The notes under the pieces are model-generated. The model did no database searches. It worked only from the letters and a program-made list of their open reading frames with translations, and was not told the DNA's origin. Shown piece by piece: positions 23,484 through 35,905 of a stretch of DNA of 64,000 bases. The stretch's first letter is position 1. The number at the start of each line of letters is the position of its first letter. Made by a program: the position numbers and the translations under genes. The stretch covers positions 121,341,741-121,405,740 of the forward strand of contig CM041465.1 in assembly GCA_023213395.1 (NCBI GenBank), written 5' to 3'. This stretch comes from Cycas panzhihuaensis (taxonomy: Eukaryota > Cycadophyta).

Positions 23484-23774
23484 TGTGAGTGATTGTAATA
23501 GAATTGAGAATGATAACACACCAGATTTTCTAGTAGAATTGGTCTACGTTCAATTCTTTCTATTCATTTTGAATACTCTAGTGATAATGTACAAACCTCT
23601 ATAGAAATATATACAAGTGGGATCGGTAATGATCGATGAATGACCTATAACTTCCCTGACACTTGTCACCACATTAATGACCATTATATGACTCACTAAA
23701 CTAACCCAGTGACTCATTGACTATTTGGTAGGACACACAACTTAACCCTAACAACATGAACATTAATTCTAACA
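23484..23774 (-). repeat. E6 3' LTR
   Basis: 291 bp with TG...CA ends (TGTGAGTGATTG ... TTCTAACA), next to GCCCCCC, the complement of the polypurine tract. It is clearly diverged from its partner at 57926. Confidence 0.85.
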
Positions 23775-23799
23775 GCCCCCCTTAATGCTTACTTCAATG

Positions 23800-24310
23800 G
23801 CTTTGACACTAATACAAAATTTGAAGTTGCCAAATTTTTCTTTAGTCAAGGGTTTAGTGAAGATATTTGTCAGTTTCTCTCCAGTAGACTTATATAAGAG
23901 TTCAACCTTTGGGTCTTCTCCTGGATGAAATGGTAATGCATCTCATTATGTTTGGGTTGAGTATAGAACATCCGATTCTTGGCAATCTTTATTGTACTCT
24001 TATTATCACAATACAAAGTAATCACCTCATCCTGATGAAGTCCTAAATCATCGTAGATCTATTTCAACTAGATGGCCTCATAGGTTGCTATGAGAATAGC
24101 TTTGTACGCTGCTTCAATGGAAGACAGAGCAATGTTAGAATGCTTCTTATTGCTCCATGTGACAACAACTGAACTCAAACTAAAGTAATAACCTAAAGTG
24201 GATCTCCTGCTATCAAAACATCCGGTCCAATCAAAATCTGAATACCCTTCTAACCTAAAATTGACATTATGGTTTAATTCCAATCCAAAATGTAGGATTC
24301 CTTGCAAATA
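23800..24310 (-). pseudogene. E6 RNase H remnant
   Basis: Minus-strand frame 24068-24307 reads LHFGLELNHNVNFRLEGYSD and then DWTGCFDSRRSTLGYYFSL and ALSSIEAAYKAI. This is the copia RNase H domain, with D in SDFDW and E in SIEAAY. Downstream to 23800 the rest of RNase H is present but broken by stops. Confidence 0.85.
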
Positions 24311-24452
24311 TCTAAGGATCCTCTTTGTAGTGGCTTTACTTCAGCTCTGCCATGAACCTTGACACCCTACCGGCGGAGTTCCTTGTAAATATCTAAGGAT
24401 CGTCTTTGCAGTGGCTTTCCTTCAACTCTGCCATGAACCTTGACACCCTACC
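24300..24452. repeat. Local 81-bp tandem duplication in E6 pol
   Basis: A 72-bp segment, 24300-24371, is repeated at 24381-24452 with few mismatches. Both copies begin CCTTG.AAATATCTAAGGAT and end GACACCCTACC, and are separated by GGCGGAGTT. It lies in the RT-RNase H connection and disrupts the frame. Confidence 0.9.
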
Positions 24453-25260
24453 AACTACAGGGGAAATATTAGGCCTAGTTGTAGTCAAATAAATGAAGCT
24501 ATCACCTACTTGCATATGCATAGTGCCATTTATTCGTTCTCCATCATCCTAAACTGATAATTTTGAACATTTTTTCATGGGTGTTGGGGTAGGTTTAGAA
24601 TCCTCCATTTTAAATTTCTTTAGAATCTCTCATGCATGCCTAGCTGGTGAAATCATGATTTTTCTAGGTTTTTGCCAAATTTCTACTCCCAAAAAGTATT
24701 GGATCATGCCAAGATCTGTTATCTCAAAAGTCCTCTTGAGATCATCCTTTAGGTTTTAAACCTTTGAGGTATTATTACTTGTGATCACAAGATTGTCAAT
24801 ATACAAAACCACAAAGATGATTGACCTTTGACTTTGATATATAGGTTTGGATTAGTTGGAAACCTCTCAAACTTGCTCTACAAAAAACATTGATCAATCT
24901 TGGAATTCTAGGCTCTTGGAGCCTATTTTAAGCCATACAAAGCTTTCTTCAAGTAGGACACAAGGTGTTCTTTGCCTTTTGCAACATACCCAAGTGGCTG
25001 CTCCATATAGACCTCCTCCTCAAAATCTCCATTCAAGAAGGCACTCTTAACATTAGGCTAATGTAGTTGCCATTTGAATTGAGTAGTCATTGCTAGTATT
25101 AGTCTAATCATTACCATCTTTTCTACTAGAGGAAATCTCTCCAAGTAGTTGATGCCTGCTATCTGCTTGAAACCCTTTGTTACCAATCTAGCTTTATATT
25201 TGTCAACTGAGCCATTAGATTTATTTGCAACCGATTGCTTGCTTGCCTGCTAGCAGTTCA
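24453..25260 (-). pseudogene. E6 reverse transcriptase remnant
   Basis: Minus-strand copia RT is spread over several frames: a KWVYK-type start near 25230, the [15 protein letters not shown] region near 25000, and the palm at 24792-24803. The catalytic box reads YIDN in place of YVDD, so the second catalytic aspartate is lost. Stops are frequent. Confidence 0.8.
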
Positions 25261-25699
25261 ACGAAGTCCTAAGATTTATTTTGCCTCACAGCACGGATTT
25301 CAACATTCATTATTGCTCTCCACTTTTGCTCCTACAGGCCTCCTCAAAACTCGAAGGTTTGTCAATATTAAGCATAGTTGCGATCAAAGCAAAGTTAACT
25401 GTATTGGTTCTCAACCTAGACTTTTATTTCCCTCCAATCTGCAATAACCTAGCTTTTGCAATAGTTTTCAAATATCACTTGGGAAGTTTCTAGGCAAGTG
25501 CAATGACCTCAGGCTATGATTTATGAACATCTTGATACTCCTCTTCACATTCCAATTCAACTTTAGTCAATGTATTGGTTGGGTCTTGCTTAGTCTTTGG
25601 CTCAACAAATTGCTACCTTAAAGAACTAGATTCTAGTCGTTCCTCTATCTACTTTCCTTTGCCTTGCCATATCTTCAAAGTGTCCAGGTTAGCATTCTA

Positions 25700-27012
25700 C
25701 TTGTCAAATCTTTCGATGGCATCCCAAGTTGTATGCACCTTCTTGGTTACTAGCTCAAATACCTAGTACACTTTGCTTTATTTTTTGTACCCAACAAGGA
25801 TACACTTGAGATTTTTATTATTAAATTTTTGACGCTACTCCTTTGGAATGAGGATGTATGCAATGTTCCTAAAGATTTTGAGATGGATCACTATTGAATC
25901 CCACCCTAGATAACCCTTGTTGAACTCCTATTTGTCTGATAAGTTGTTATGCAAATAGATTCAACCAAAAAAGATTTTGAGAGATATCTTGCTTGCATCA
26001 TAGACTTGGCCTTTCCTATCAAAGTCTTGTTCATCCTCTCAACAACTATATTTTGCTAAGGTGTGTATGTTCTAGCTAGTTGCTTTTTAATCGCATGGTC
26101 ATTACATATTTGGACTAAGGCTTTGGAAGTGTATTTAACCCCATTATCTAATCTGAGAATTTTCAACGCCAAATCACTTTTGTTCTCCACCTTCACCTTG
26201 AATTTCTTGAAAATGTCGAAGGTTTGAGATTTCTCCTTTATGGGATAGGCCCATACTTTCTTCTAAAAGTCATCAATGAAGGCCAAGAAATATCTTGCAC
26301 CTCCAAATGAAGTGGTTGGCATTAGACCTTAGATATCTAAGTGGACAAAGCTTAGTTTTTGCCTGCTCTCCAAGTTTTGGCTTTTTGAAAATTTTTTCTA
26401 TGTTGTTTTTCCATAATACAAGGTTCACCAACATTGTTTACTAGTTTCAATTTTGGAAGACCATGTACCATATTCAACTTTTGCATTAGATGTAGAAAGG
26501 AGTACTGCAAATGCCCCATTCTTTCATGCCACAATTGAATTGTACAAGATACATTAACAACTAATGCTATTTGGTTTATAGATTTACCCAAGAGTCTATA
26601 AAGACCACCATCTTTAACATCTTCCATAACAACTTTCCCATCACGGTTGTTAATAGTAGCCTTCCCATCCTTGAAGAGAACACATGCTATTATCTTTAGT
26701 TTGATTGATGGAAATTAAATTCTTCTCCAATATTCTCACGTTTATCACATCATCAATGTAGTAGTCTTTCGCATCACGTGTAATCAATGGGACCTCTCTT
26801 ATCTACTTTACGTTTAGTGCTTTATTGTCTTCCAATATGACCATTTTCCTTGTAGCTTCTTACATGTGTTTGAACAATTCAAATTATCATGTTGTGTGTC
26901 TAGAACCCTTGAAGCAATGTGCCAGGCATAGTATGATTTTGGACTTGTCTGCAAAGCTACCATGAAGAATTTTTTACCCTTGTCACCTGAGCCAATACTT
27001 TGACCAGAAATG
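25700..27012 (-). pseudogene. E6 protease-integrase remnant
   Basis: Frame 26352-26627 holds the pre-integrase domain: GLYRLLGKSINQ, then LWHERMGHLQYSFLH for the HH pair. Integrase core fragments continue to about 25780 with many stops. Upstream (26640-26930) is a degenerate protease-like stretch with LEKNLISINQ. The S1 solo LTR cuts the region just upstream, at 27013. Confidence 0.75.
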
Positions 27013-27671
27013 TGCTGGGAAAACTAGGCCCCAATAACCAGAAACCGCCAGCAAGATCTAAACTATTTTGTAACTAGTTACATGAATTGAACCTGAAATT
27101 TAACATGCAAGTTCTTAAACCAGAGATAATACAATAAATAAATTAGAAAACCAAATCATCACATATACACCAAATATAACGTGGTAAAACCCTAGCAGTG
27201 TGCTAGGGAAACATCCACATAGGAAAGGTATCGATTTTTATTATCCAATAATGGAGAAATGTACATAATCTGTAGTAGAATACTCACAACAACAACAAGT
27301 AGCCACCTCTTCTCAATACAATACATCCAATACATCGAATACCATCAACATAACTAAAAAACATCTTAAATCAAGCTATATGAGAGAGTCATACAAGGCA
27401 CAAATCTCGATCATCAAATCTGGGGTATTTTGAATGAATGACCTTGATTTTCTTTACAATTTAGTATGTTTTATAGCGCTAGTTTTTTGGGTCAGGGGCT
27501 AACCCCCCAAACCTCCTCTTTATGGGGGGTTTCCGGCCCCCCCCCTGCACCCCCTGACCAATGGGGGCTCTCGCCTCTCTTGAACCCCCCCATAGAAGTT
27601 AAAGGGGGAAATCGCACTGCCAACCTGTCAAAATTTTTGCCTCCAAAACATTGTTGTTACATTATTTAACA
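27013..27671 (-). mobile_element. S1: solo LTR
   Basis: A 659-bp block starts TGCTGGGAAAAC and ends ATTTAACA, flanked by a perfect 5-bp duplication, AAATG at 27008-27012 and 27672-27676. No coding sequence lies inside. The minus-strand orientation is inferred from TATAAAA (plus coordinates 27469-27475) and an AATAAAA further on. Upstream of that TATA are G/C-run clusters, including an AACCCCCC/GGGGGGTT hairpin (27501-27508 with 27534-27541). An inverted repeat CCCTAGCA/TGCTAGGG is at 27190-27208. It separates the E6 gag knuckle from the E6 protease. Confidence 0.8.
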
Positions 27672-27676
27672 AAATG

Positions 27677-28497
27677 CGCCCTGTCTACAATTTCTTCCCC
27701 TGATTCTGCTGATCTCCCTTCTTTTGTTGACTAGCTTGCCACTTCCTACAATCCATTTTGAAGTAGCTGAATTTGTTGTAGTAATAGGACAACTTCAATT
27801 GCCCTTCTTAGCAAACTACTTCTGTTGAGTCTCCTTAGTGGGAATGAGGGGTTTTTTCCCCTTTGATTTTGTTGAGAGTGCTCCGGAAGATTTCTCAACA
27901 ACATTGTCTTTCAATATTAGCTCATGTTGTAATAGCAACACCTCCGGCTTAATAAATTAAATATTTCCTTCTTTCTCTAATAGGAAAAAATTCATGACAA
28001 AGTTTTCAAATTTTTTTGACAAACTATTTAAGATTGCAATGATGATATTTTTATCATCGAAAGTCTCCTAAACATTCTCGAATTGAGTTATGATTCCCTT
28101 TACCGTTTGGAGTTGCTCAACCACTAAACTTGTCATTTTGAGATTGTCTAGTTGATTGTTAAAAATTATGATCCTCACATCAGTTTTCGTCTAAAAAATA
28201 GACATAATAGCTTGCCATGCTTCCTTAAGGGGTCTTCGCTTTTTTGACATTCTCCATCAGAGATTCACTGATGGACATGTTCATCAACCTCAAGGCGAAA
28301 TCATTCTTGGCCTCAAACTGAGTGTTTTCATGAATAGTGGCATTCTTTTCATCTATCGTGGGTACCTTACCTTGTACAATCTGCCACAACCCTTTCATCC
28401 ATGGTGAATTGGTCATTAAGTGCTTCCAGGTGCCATAATTTTTAGTATCAACCAATTTGTCTTGGGAGTTGAACAAGTTTCCACCCAACATGTTCAT
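27677..28497 (-). pseudogene. E6 gag
   Basis: The start codon is placed at 28495-28497 (MNMLGGNLFNSQDKLVDTKN). It is followed by YGTWKHLMTNSPWMKGLWQ and then a broken body. A degenerate zinc knuckle (YYYNKFSYFKMDCRKW) lies near 27750, with the first cysteines and the histidine replaced. This is copia gag of the UBN2 type. The frame breaks at about 28225. Confidence 0.8.
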
Positions 28498-29718
28498 GTG
28501 AAAAATATAAAAATAAGCACACACAAAAAAACTACAAATTGCACACAAAATTGGGCATCAAATAGCCTTGGCACACCACACCTTGATATTTCATTATTTT
28601 TTGTGTTTTAATGTCTTCAATATGTTCGTGCAGTGCTAGAAGAATGAAAAAATGTTGAACACCATGCAAGGAGTCAAAAAATTGTCATGTGACCTCAACA
28701 AGATGATAGAGAATTAAAAATCGCACATAGTTGTGGTTTTCAAATTTTGAAAAAGGCTATTAAATAAGCCATAAATGGGTTTAGCACCTTATTGTACCAT
28801 GTGACCTGGGGGCTCTAATTTGAGGGACTAATTACCAGATCTCAAATGAAAAGAAAAAACAACTTAATATAATCTTACTTTAGGAAAGGAGAAAAATGAA
28901 ATTATCTAAAGTTTCGCATTCGAAAATGCAACTACGAAATTCTTGAATAATTGCAAATTTGTCGATATGTTGATTCGACTCTCACTAGTTTTGAATTGAT
29001 TTGAATGCTTATAGATTTGTTTTTAATTGACTTTCTTGGTGTTTCATCATATCTTCATGCTTCGTTTGTGATCTTTGGCATTCGTCAATGCTATATTTGT
29101 TCGATTCTTAATGTTTGTTACATCAAGCAATCTTGCTAAAACATTTGATTTCATTTGTTGTATTCAGAGAGCTTTTGACCCTACTACATTGGACATTGTC
29201 TGCTCTTAGGAAATGGCATTTCAAATGTGAATGGCCTATCTCTCGTTCATCATTCGTCTCTTCATCTAACTTGCGTTTGAATGTGCTTATTGCTAGCTAC
29301 ATCAACTTTACTCTCTTTATTAGCATTTCACACAAAATGACTTTGGAAAACTTCCTTTCATGGAGCTTACATTTCTCTTCTCAATGGATTTAAATCTCTT
29401 CTTGGTGAAAACCGCTTAGGAACCCTTCTTATAATGTTGAAACCTACTCTCTATTCAAAATTGAACCCTTGATAATGATAGCCCACGAAGTTTGAGAAGA
29501 CAACAATATCTAGAGAGAAGTCCAAAAATTCTCTTTGAAAAATCAAAGAAAAAAAAAAACATACACACACATTAAAAACCCCCTTCTCCATGGTGAAGAT
29601 ATTGTAGTCTGGTTTTCGTGTCCTAGCTACAAATTCAACTTAAAAAATTTGAAATCCCTTACTCAAATTGTGCCCTAGATTAGCATTCTTAGCCATGGGG
29701 ATTTGTCCCACAATATCA

Positions 29719-29780
<62 letters not shown>

Positions 29781-29932
29781 AAAATTGTCCATAATAAATC
29801 AAAATACCCGAAAAATTTTTGAAAACCCCTAAAATTCATTGCAAATTTAACTCTATAGTTTTTCACATAAACTCCAATTTTTTAAAGGTTTTTTTTTTTT
29901 TTTAGTAACACCACAACATACCTAGCTTGAAA
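28498..29932 (-). other. E6 leader, left portion
   Basis: AT-rich leader between gag and the E5 insertion point. It contains a long TA microsatellite at 29724-29774. No coding recognised. Confidence 0.6.
29724..29774. repeat. (TA)n microsatellite
   Basis: About 25 uninterrupted TA units within the E6 leader. Confidence 0.97.
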
Positions 29933-30145
29933 TGTTAGAATATTAATGTTGTATCCTATGTTTTATATTGTGGTCTCTTATGTATAATTAAGGGTCGTGT
30001 GTCATGACCTCTCTTGTATCATAAAGTGACATGTGGCATATATGTATTGGATCTCTCTTGTAAACTAGATATATTTATATAAAAGAGAAACTCTCATCCA
30101 TCATTAATGAAGTACACTTCCTTTTCATATTCTGTCTTTTCAACA
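29933..30145 (+). repeat. E5 5' LTR
   Basis: 213 bp, TGTTAGAATATT ... TTCAACA. A TATA-like TTTATATAAAAG lies at about 30075-30085. The 3' partner ends in TA where this one ends in CA. Confidence 0.93.
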
Positions 30146-30157
30146 TGGTATCAGAGC
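30146..30157 (+). other. E5 primer binding site (initiator Met-tRNA)
   Basis: TGGTATCAGAGC directly abuts the LTR with no spacer. Confidence 0.95.
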
Positions 30158-30839
30158 AAGGCTATTAAGGCGCATCTATGAAAGATTGAGAAGAAGGAGA
30201 AGACTGAAGAATAAATCAAAAGTTTTTTGAAGAATAATCCTTGAAGAGAAAATTGAAGAATAAGTAAGAAATTTTTTGAGAAAAATAATCCTTGAAGACG
30301 GTGTACAGAACACCTGTACAGATCTATATGGCCTTGTACGACCAAAATTCAACGTGCTCAGATTGCAATGAAATTTCACCAACTTGGGCATCTTGATGAG
30401 TGAAGTTTGTTGTCCCAAAGGATTGATTACCAATTTGGCTTTTACAAGCAGAAAATAAGGAAAAACATGGGCGTGGGTTTACTTCCTATACTATTTCTTT
30501 CATTTCATTTTTCTTCATCTCAGTGCCTATAATTGTTCTTAAAATCTTCGTTAATATGTAAGCTTTCCATCAAGTATAAATTTGTAGAGTTTTTTTGAGA
30601 ATTTTTTAAAATATGAGCAAAACATCATTTTAAACCATAGCTGCCAGTCAGACTTTGAAGTCATTGTTTGGTTAAACAAAAGTTCCAATAAATTTTTTTT
30701 TCTATAGATTTTGATAGGCATTGAAGAGAATTTCATTTTGGGGTACTTTTGTTGCCATTTGTACACTTGTACCTTCTTTGTACAACTGTATGATTGTACG
30801 ACTCTGACTTGCTAGTGAGAAAAGAATAGCTTTTTCACA
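30158..30839 (+). other. E5 leader
   Basis: Non-coding leader between primer site and gag. It contains an imperfect repeat (TTTTTTGAAGAATAATCCTTG at about 30221 and a similar copy at about 30272). Confidence 0.7.
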
Positions 30840-31860
30840 GTTCTTCATCTTTTTTGTTGATAAAATAGCCTTTGTCTACTCATTGGGAGACTCAAATAAA
30901 TTGATTGGACAAAATTATAGTGCTTAGAAAACAAAAATGAAAGGTTTCTAGTTGCAAAAAAAATGCCTGGGATATTATCACAAAGAAAAAAAAACTAGGT
31001 GTAATAGATATGGTGAAGCTTACTAGTTGGGAGGAAAGAGGTAGAGAGATAGACATGCCCATGCAACCATTATGCTCTCTACAGGAGACTCAATATTGAC
31101 TCATAGAAGTGAAGCCTCCTCATATATAGAAGTTTGGAAGATTCTTGTTGCCTTGTACATCCAAAAGAATGAAGTCCAGATAATTACCCTTAGAGAAGAA
31201 TTGTACTGACTACATCTAAGGGAGGGTGAATAAGTCTCTTACTTCATTACCAAAATGATAGAAGTTAAAAACAATTTGGCATCTATTGGTGAGCGTGTGC
31301 CTAACACAAAGATTGTTCGCCTCATTCTTAATAAGCTACCAAAGTCATTTGACAATCTTGTAAATAATCTCATTGTGGGAGGACAGGCTGGTACCATGTC
31401 GTTTGACACTCTTTGTGGACATCTTCTGTAGCATGAACAAAGGATATGAAGATATGATGAAGAAACTCAGATTGAAGAAGTATTCCTCTCAAGACTAAGA
31501 ATTGGAGAATGAAACTTGAGTAGAGGAAGATCCACAAGAGGAAGGTCAGCAAATATCAGAGGAGACAGAGGGAGATTCATACAAGGAAGATCTGGACTTA
31601 TTAGAGGAAGGTCAACTGATAATCGGATATGTTATCATTGTGGGAGACCAGGACATTTTTCCATTGGCTGCAGATCAATTGAAACTCGTCCTTGTTATCA
31701 TTGTGGAAGATTTGGACATCTTTCGAGCGCCTATCAGCATAGAAGAGCAAAGATCTATAAGGGAAAGCAAGTTGAAGGCAACTACAACAATGAGAAGTCC
31801 AAAGATAAGGAAGAAGAAACTATATTTGTTACCACATTAGCTTCTTCCACTCGAAATAAT
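30840..31860 (+). pseudogene. E5 gag with two zinc knuckles
   Basis: A degenerate N-terminus (LIGQNYSA then a TAG, probably from TGG, then KTKMKGF) leads into IEVWKILVALYIQKNEVQII and NTKIVRLILNKLPKSF, a copia gag pattern. The intact ORF from 31516 is arginine/glycine-rich (RGRS repeats). It has a perfect CCHC knuckle, CYHCGRPGHFSIGC, at 31630-31671, then a second knuckle (CYHCGRFGHLSSAY) that has lost its last cysteine. Several stops in the N-terminal half, some at former Q or W codons, disable it. Confidence 0.85.
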
Positions 31861-32219
31861 GAAGACAGGTTCATAGACTTTGGAGCTTCGAATCATATAA
31901 TAGGAAGAGAAGACTACTTTGAGACTTTTCATTCATATTCCTCGAATGAAACTGTTGAACCTGGTGACAACTTTTTTTTTGTGCATAAAAGGCAAAGGAA
32001 CCATCGTAGTAAAGATCAATAAAGAAATAAAAAAGAAGATTGGTAATGTCTTGTTTGTCCCAAGATTTAAAAAAATCTTCCTTTTGTATTTCGATTAAGA
32101 AAGAAAATAGTTTGAATCATTTTTAATAAAGATGGAAAATGTTACATTTGTGATATGAAAAAAGCTAGGGTTACAATTGAATAAGGAATAAAGACTAATA
32201 ATCTCTACAAATTAGTCTT
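31861..32219 (+). pseudogene. E5 protease
   Basis: The loop at 31876-31887 reads DFGA within FIDFGASNHIIG, where copia protease has DSGA, so S is replaced by F. The region runs to NNLYKLVF at the E2 insertion site (target GTCTT, 32215-32219). Frameshifts occur near 31980. Confidence 0.8.
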
Positions 32220-32767
32220 TGTTGAAAATGCCTAAGGCCTATAATACCCAAGATCATGAAGATAGTTCACTCTAGTTCTAGAAAGCATAAGAGCATAACT
32301 AACAAGGGAAATGAAGTAAAAGATAAGCAAGATCAAAATCCAAAGAGCAAGATGATACCAAAGTGGGAGGAGATGAATTAGTCCAACTCCAAAGTAATAC
32401 CAGTTGATTAGCAAACTAATAGCATAAGATTAGAACTCCAACTCTACATATGAGACATGAGGAGAGGTCTCGATATATAGAGAAACTGAGGATACTTAAC
32501 AACATTGGATGTTTGATAAGTGGAAAACATCCAAGCTACATGCAATGCATGTCATGCATGAAGGACATGTGTCCTTTTGGGCTCTCAAGTGAGCAAAGAT
32601 GCATGAGGGTCCATTTGACGCTTTAGTGACAATGTTGTGCCGTAGAAAGAATGTGGGTGTACACTTTGTCACTTAAGTGATAAGTCACCCCATAAAGTAC
32701 AAACAATGAATGAAAGAATAAAGTGAATAAAGTACATATTTAACATGTAAACATAAGGTTTAATACC
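32220..32767 (-). repeat. E2 3' LTR
   Basis: About 548 bp, TGTTGAAAATGCC ... GGTTTAATA, followed by seven C, the complement of the polypurine tract. It lacks the 15-bp inverted repeat of E1/E3 but keeps TCACTTAAGTGA near 32670. Confidence 0.9.
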
Positions 32768-32774
32768 CCCCCTT

Positions 32775-34088
32775 ACTGTTTACAATGTTAAGTCAGACGC
32801 CAAGACCATCTCTAAATTTTATAGATTTTTCTCTACCATTTTGCACATGCTCTCTAATGAAGTGATGATGAACCTCAATGTGATTAGTCCATGCATGAAA
32901 GACTGGATTCTTGGCCAACTTGAGTACACTTTGATTGTCACAATATATCCTGGTGGGGTGATTTTGCTCAAGTCCAAGATCCGCAAGAATTTGTCGTAGC
33001 CAGATAGCCTCACAAGCTACGCTGATAGCAGCTTTATACTCTGCTTCAGTGGAGGACAAGGTAACATTGGCTTGCTTCTTGCAACTCCACAAAGCAACTC
33101 TTGAACCAAGGGTAAAATAGTAAACTAAGGTGGATTTTTGTCTATCCTGACAACTTGTCTATTCATAATCTGAGAACCCTTCCAAGATGAAGTCCTCATT
33201 ATGTGCATACTGAAGACTATGCTGTAATGTTCCTTTGATGTATTTGAGTATGCGTTTTGCTGCATTCCAATGCTTTTGATTAGGTTGAGACATGTATCTA
33301 GAACAAATCCCAACTGCAAATGAAATGTCTGGTCGAGTGTTGGTGAGATAAATGAGGCTACCAATTAACTGTCGATAAAGAGTGGGATCTGCAGGTTCAA
33401 CTTCCTTATTAAGAGTAAGCTTTGTTCCATTCTCCATAGGCGTTGGTGTTGGTTTGCAGTCATGTATCATGAACCACTGCAAAATATCCCAAAAATATTT
33501 TGCTTGGGATATAAAAATATAACTTGGTTGTTGCCATACCTCAAAGCCTAGAAAATAATGTAGAAGTCCAAGATCTGTCATTTCGAAATTTCTCTTCAAA
33601 TCATTTTGGAGAATCTGTATCATCTTAGTGTCATTACCAGTGATCACTAAGTTATCAGCATACTAGACATTAAAGATAGCATGGTCTTTTCCAACTTTGA
33701 TGTCTAAGTTAGGATCTGATGTGGATCGATGAAAACCATGTCTCAAAAAATAATCATCGATTTTTGAGTACCATGCACGAGGAGCTTGTTTCAAGCCATA
33801 CAAAGCCTTTTTCAGGTGATAAACCAAGTGCTTCTTGCCTTGTACTTTGTAACTAGGAGGTTGCTCCAAATATACGTCCTCTTGAAGATCGCCATTGAGA
33901 AATGTGCTCTTCACGTCCATCTGATAATCTGGCCATTTGCATTGAGTAGCTAAGGCCAAGATAAGTCTGACGGTGTTCATATTGGCAACAGGTGCAAAAG
34001 TCTCCTCATAGTCAATGCCTTCCTTTTGTTTGAATCCCTTTGCAACCCTTTGCAACAAGTCGGGCCTTTTGGCGCTTAAGTGTACCAT
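32775..34088 (-). pseudogene. E2 reverse transcriptase and RNase H
   Basis: RT (34088 to about 33650) has [40 protein letters not shown] and [19 protein letters not shown]. The catalytic box at 33651-33662 reads YADN with a stop just before it, not YVDD. RNase H follows ([32 protein letters not shown], and from 33092 NVTLSSTEAEYKAAISVA) to the C-terminal FRDGLGV. Frameshifts occur at about 33660, 33160 and 33100. Confidence 0.88.
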
Positions 34089-35880
34089 CAGAATGGAATT
34101 TGGTCTTATAGACCCATTTGCAACTGATTACCTGTTTGTGCTTAGGCAATTCTGCCAAATCCCATGTTCCATTCTTTTCAATAGAATGGATTTCTTCATC
34201 CATGGCAGCTTTCTGATTGTCATTTTTAGATGCCTCCTCAAAGGTAGAAGGCTCATCAACACAAAGCACTTCAACCATAAGTGCATAATTGGTTTGTTGC
34301 TTATATTTTGATGGGCATGTTCCTTCAACAATCTGGCCATCTTGAACAGTCTGTGTAAACTATTTGGGCAATTTTTTAACTGATGTGACTTGAACCTCAA
34401 TGTCTTCTGGTCTGAGTGATGGATCAAAAGAAGATGTGCTAGGATCAAGTGGAGTAGTATCTGATGATGTAGACGGTCCAGCTGGTGCAAATGATGTGCA
34501 TGATGTGGAAGATTGAGAGGGAAGAAAAGCTTCAACAATCTTTTTGCCTTTATCAAGAGGAGGTTAGATGGATTCAGATTCCAACTACTTATATTCTTCT
34601 TCATCAAAGATTACATCTCTTGAGAGATGCTTTTTCTTTCCAATAGGATCATACAACTTGTAAGCTTTGCTATGAGTGGCGTAGCCTACAAAAATGCATT
34701 TTAGACTATGTTTTTCTAACTTATATCTTTGTTGATTGGGGATGTGCATGTATGCAATGCACCCAAATGTCTTTAAGTGACTGATGGTAGGCTTTTTGCC
34801 AGACCAAGCTTCTTCTGGTGTGATGTCGGTGACTGTTGAAGTAGGACTCTGATTTGCCACATAGGCAGCTTTGTGGAATGCTTCTGCCCAATATGCTCGT
34901 GTGAGTTCTTTTGCATGCATTATAGCTTTGGCTTTGTTTGTGAAAGTTCTATTCATTCGTTCGAAGACTCTATTTTGTTGAGGAGTATGTGGAATAATGA
35001 GTTGTCTCCGAATGTCGTTATCCTTGCAAAATTGAGTGAATTCTTTTAAAGTGAATTCACCTCCATTATCTGACCTTAGAATTTTGATTGTATAGCCAGA
35101 TCCATTCTCTACTTCAAGTTTGAATTCCTTGAACTTCTAGAATGCTTCAGACTTTTGTTTGAAGAAGTAAACCCAAACTTTGTGAGAGAAATCATCTATG
35201 AAGGAGATGTAGTACAATGCTCCTCCAAAAGATGTTGTGGACAGAGGTCCACATAAATCAGAATGTATCAATTGCAAAGGATACGATGCACACCATGCTT
35301 TGCCTTTAGGGAAAGACAATCTATGTTGTGTCCCCATTATACATGCTTCACAAAGGCATTTTGAACTATATAGCTTTGGAAGCCCATGCACCATGTTCTT
35401 ATTTATCATCAACTTGATATTGTCTAAACTCAGGTGGCCTAGACGATGATGCCAAAGTTGCATCTTTGTTGATGATTGTGTGATAGAGTAAGCAGAATCA
35501 AGAGTTATATTATTTGCATCCAACTTATAAAGGCTATGGTCTTCATGACAAATGGCTACAACCTGCTCATGCTTGTCACTGATAACACATTGCCTATTTT
35601 TAAACAAAATGCTCATCTGTTGCTTGTCCACTTGGCTAACAGATAGTAAACTCTTCTCCATGGAAGGAATGAAGTAGGCATCACCATTGTGAAATGTTGA
35701 AGAAGGATTTGAAGAAGAATGAAATGAAGCAACTTTGCTTATACTAGAAATCTGCACTGATTCATTATTGCGAAATGTTACTGATTTACCGTTTCTTTCT
35801 TTGATGTCATAAAGGAGTTCTTCACTCTCAGTCATGTGACGTGATGGCCTCGAGTCGATGATCCAAGTTTTATCAACATT
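34089..35880 (-). pseudogene. E2 protease, integrase and linker
   Basis: The protease box is DSRP (in TWIIDSRPSRHMT) in place of DSGA, so inactive. The 35137-35835 frame carries the pre-integrase zinc region (LWHHRLGHLS, CLCEACIMG) and the first core aspartate (LIHSDLCGPLS). After a frame change the core continues with SDNGGEF near 35060 and TFTNKAKAIMHAKELTRAYW, ending FVGYATHSKAYKLYDP (34585-34956). A Ser/Pro/His-rich linker joins RT. The integrase triad can be read, but across frames. Confidence 0.87.
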
Positions 35881-35905
35881 AGGTGTGTGATAAGCATGAA
35901 GTAGC

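Noticed and set aside
27466-27669. 67-codon ORF rich in Pro and Gly
   Set aside because: It lies within the solo LTR S1 and is produced by G/C runs.
30151-30766. Minus-strand ORFs of 60-85 codons
   Set aside because: Antisense to the E5 leader and low-complexity. No motif.
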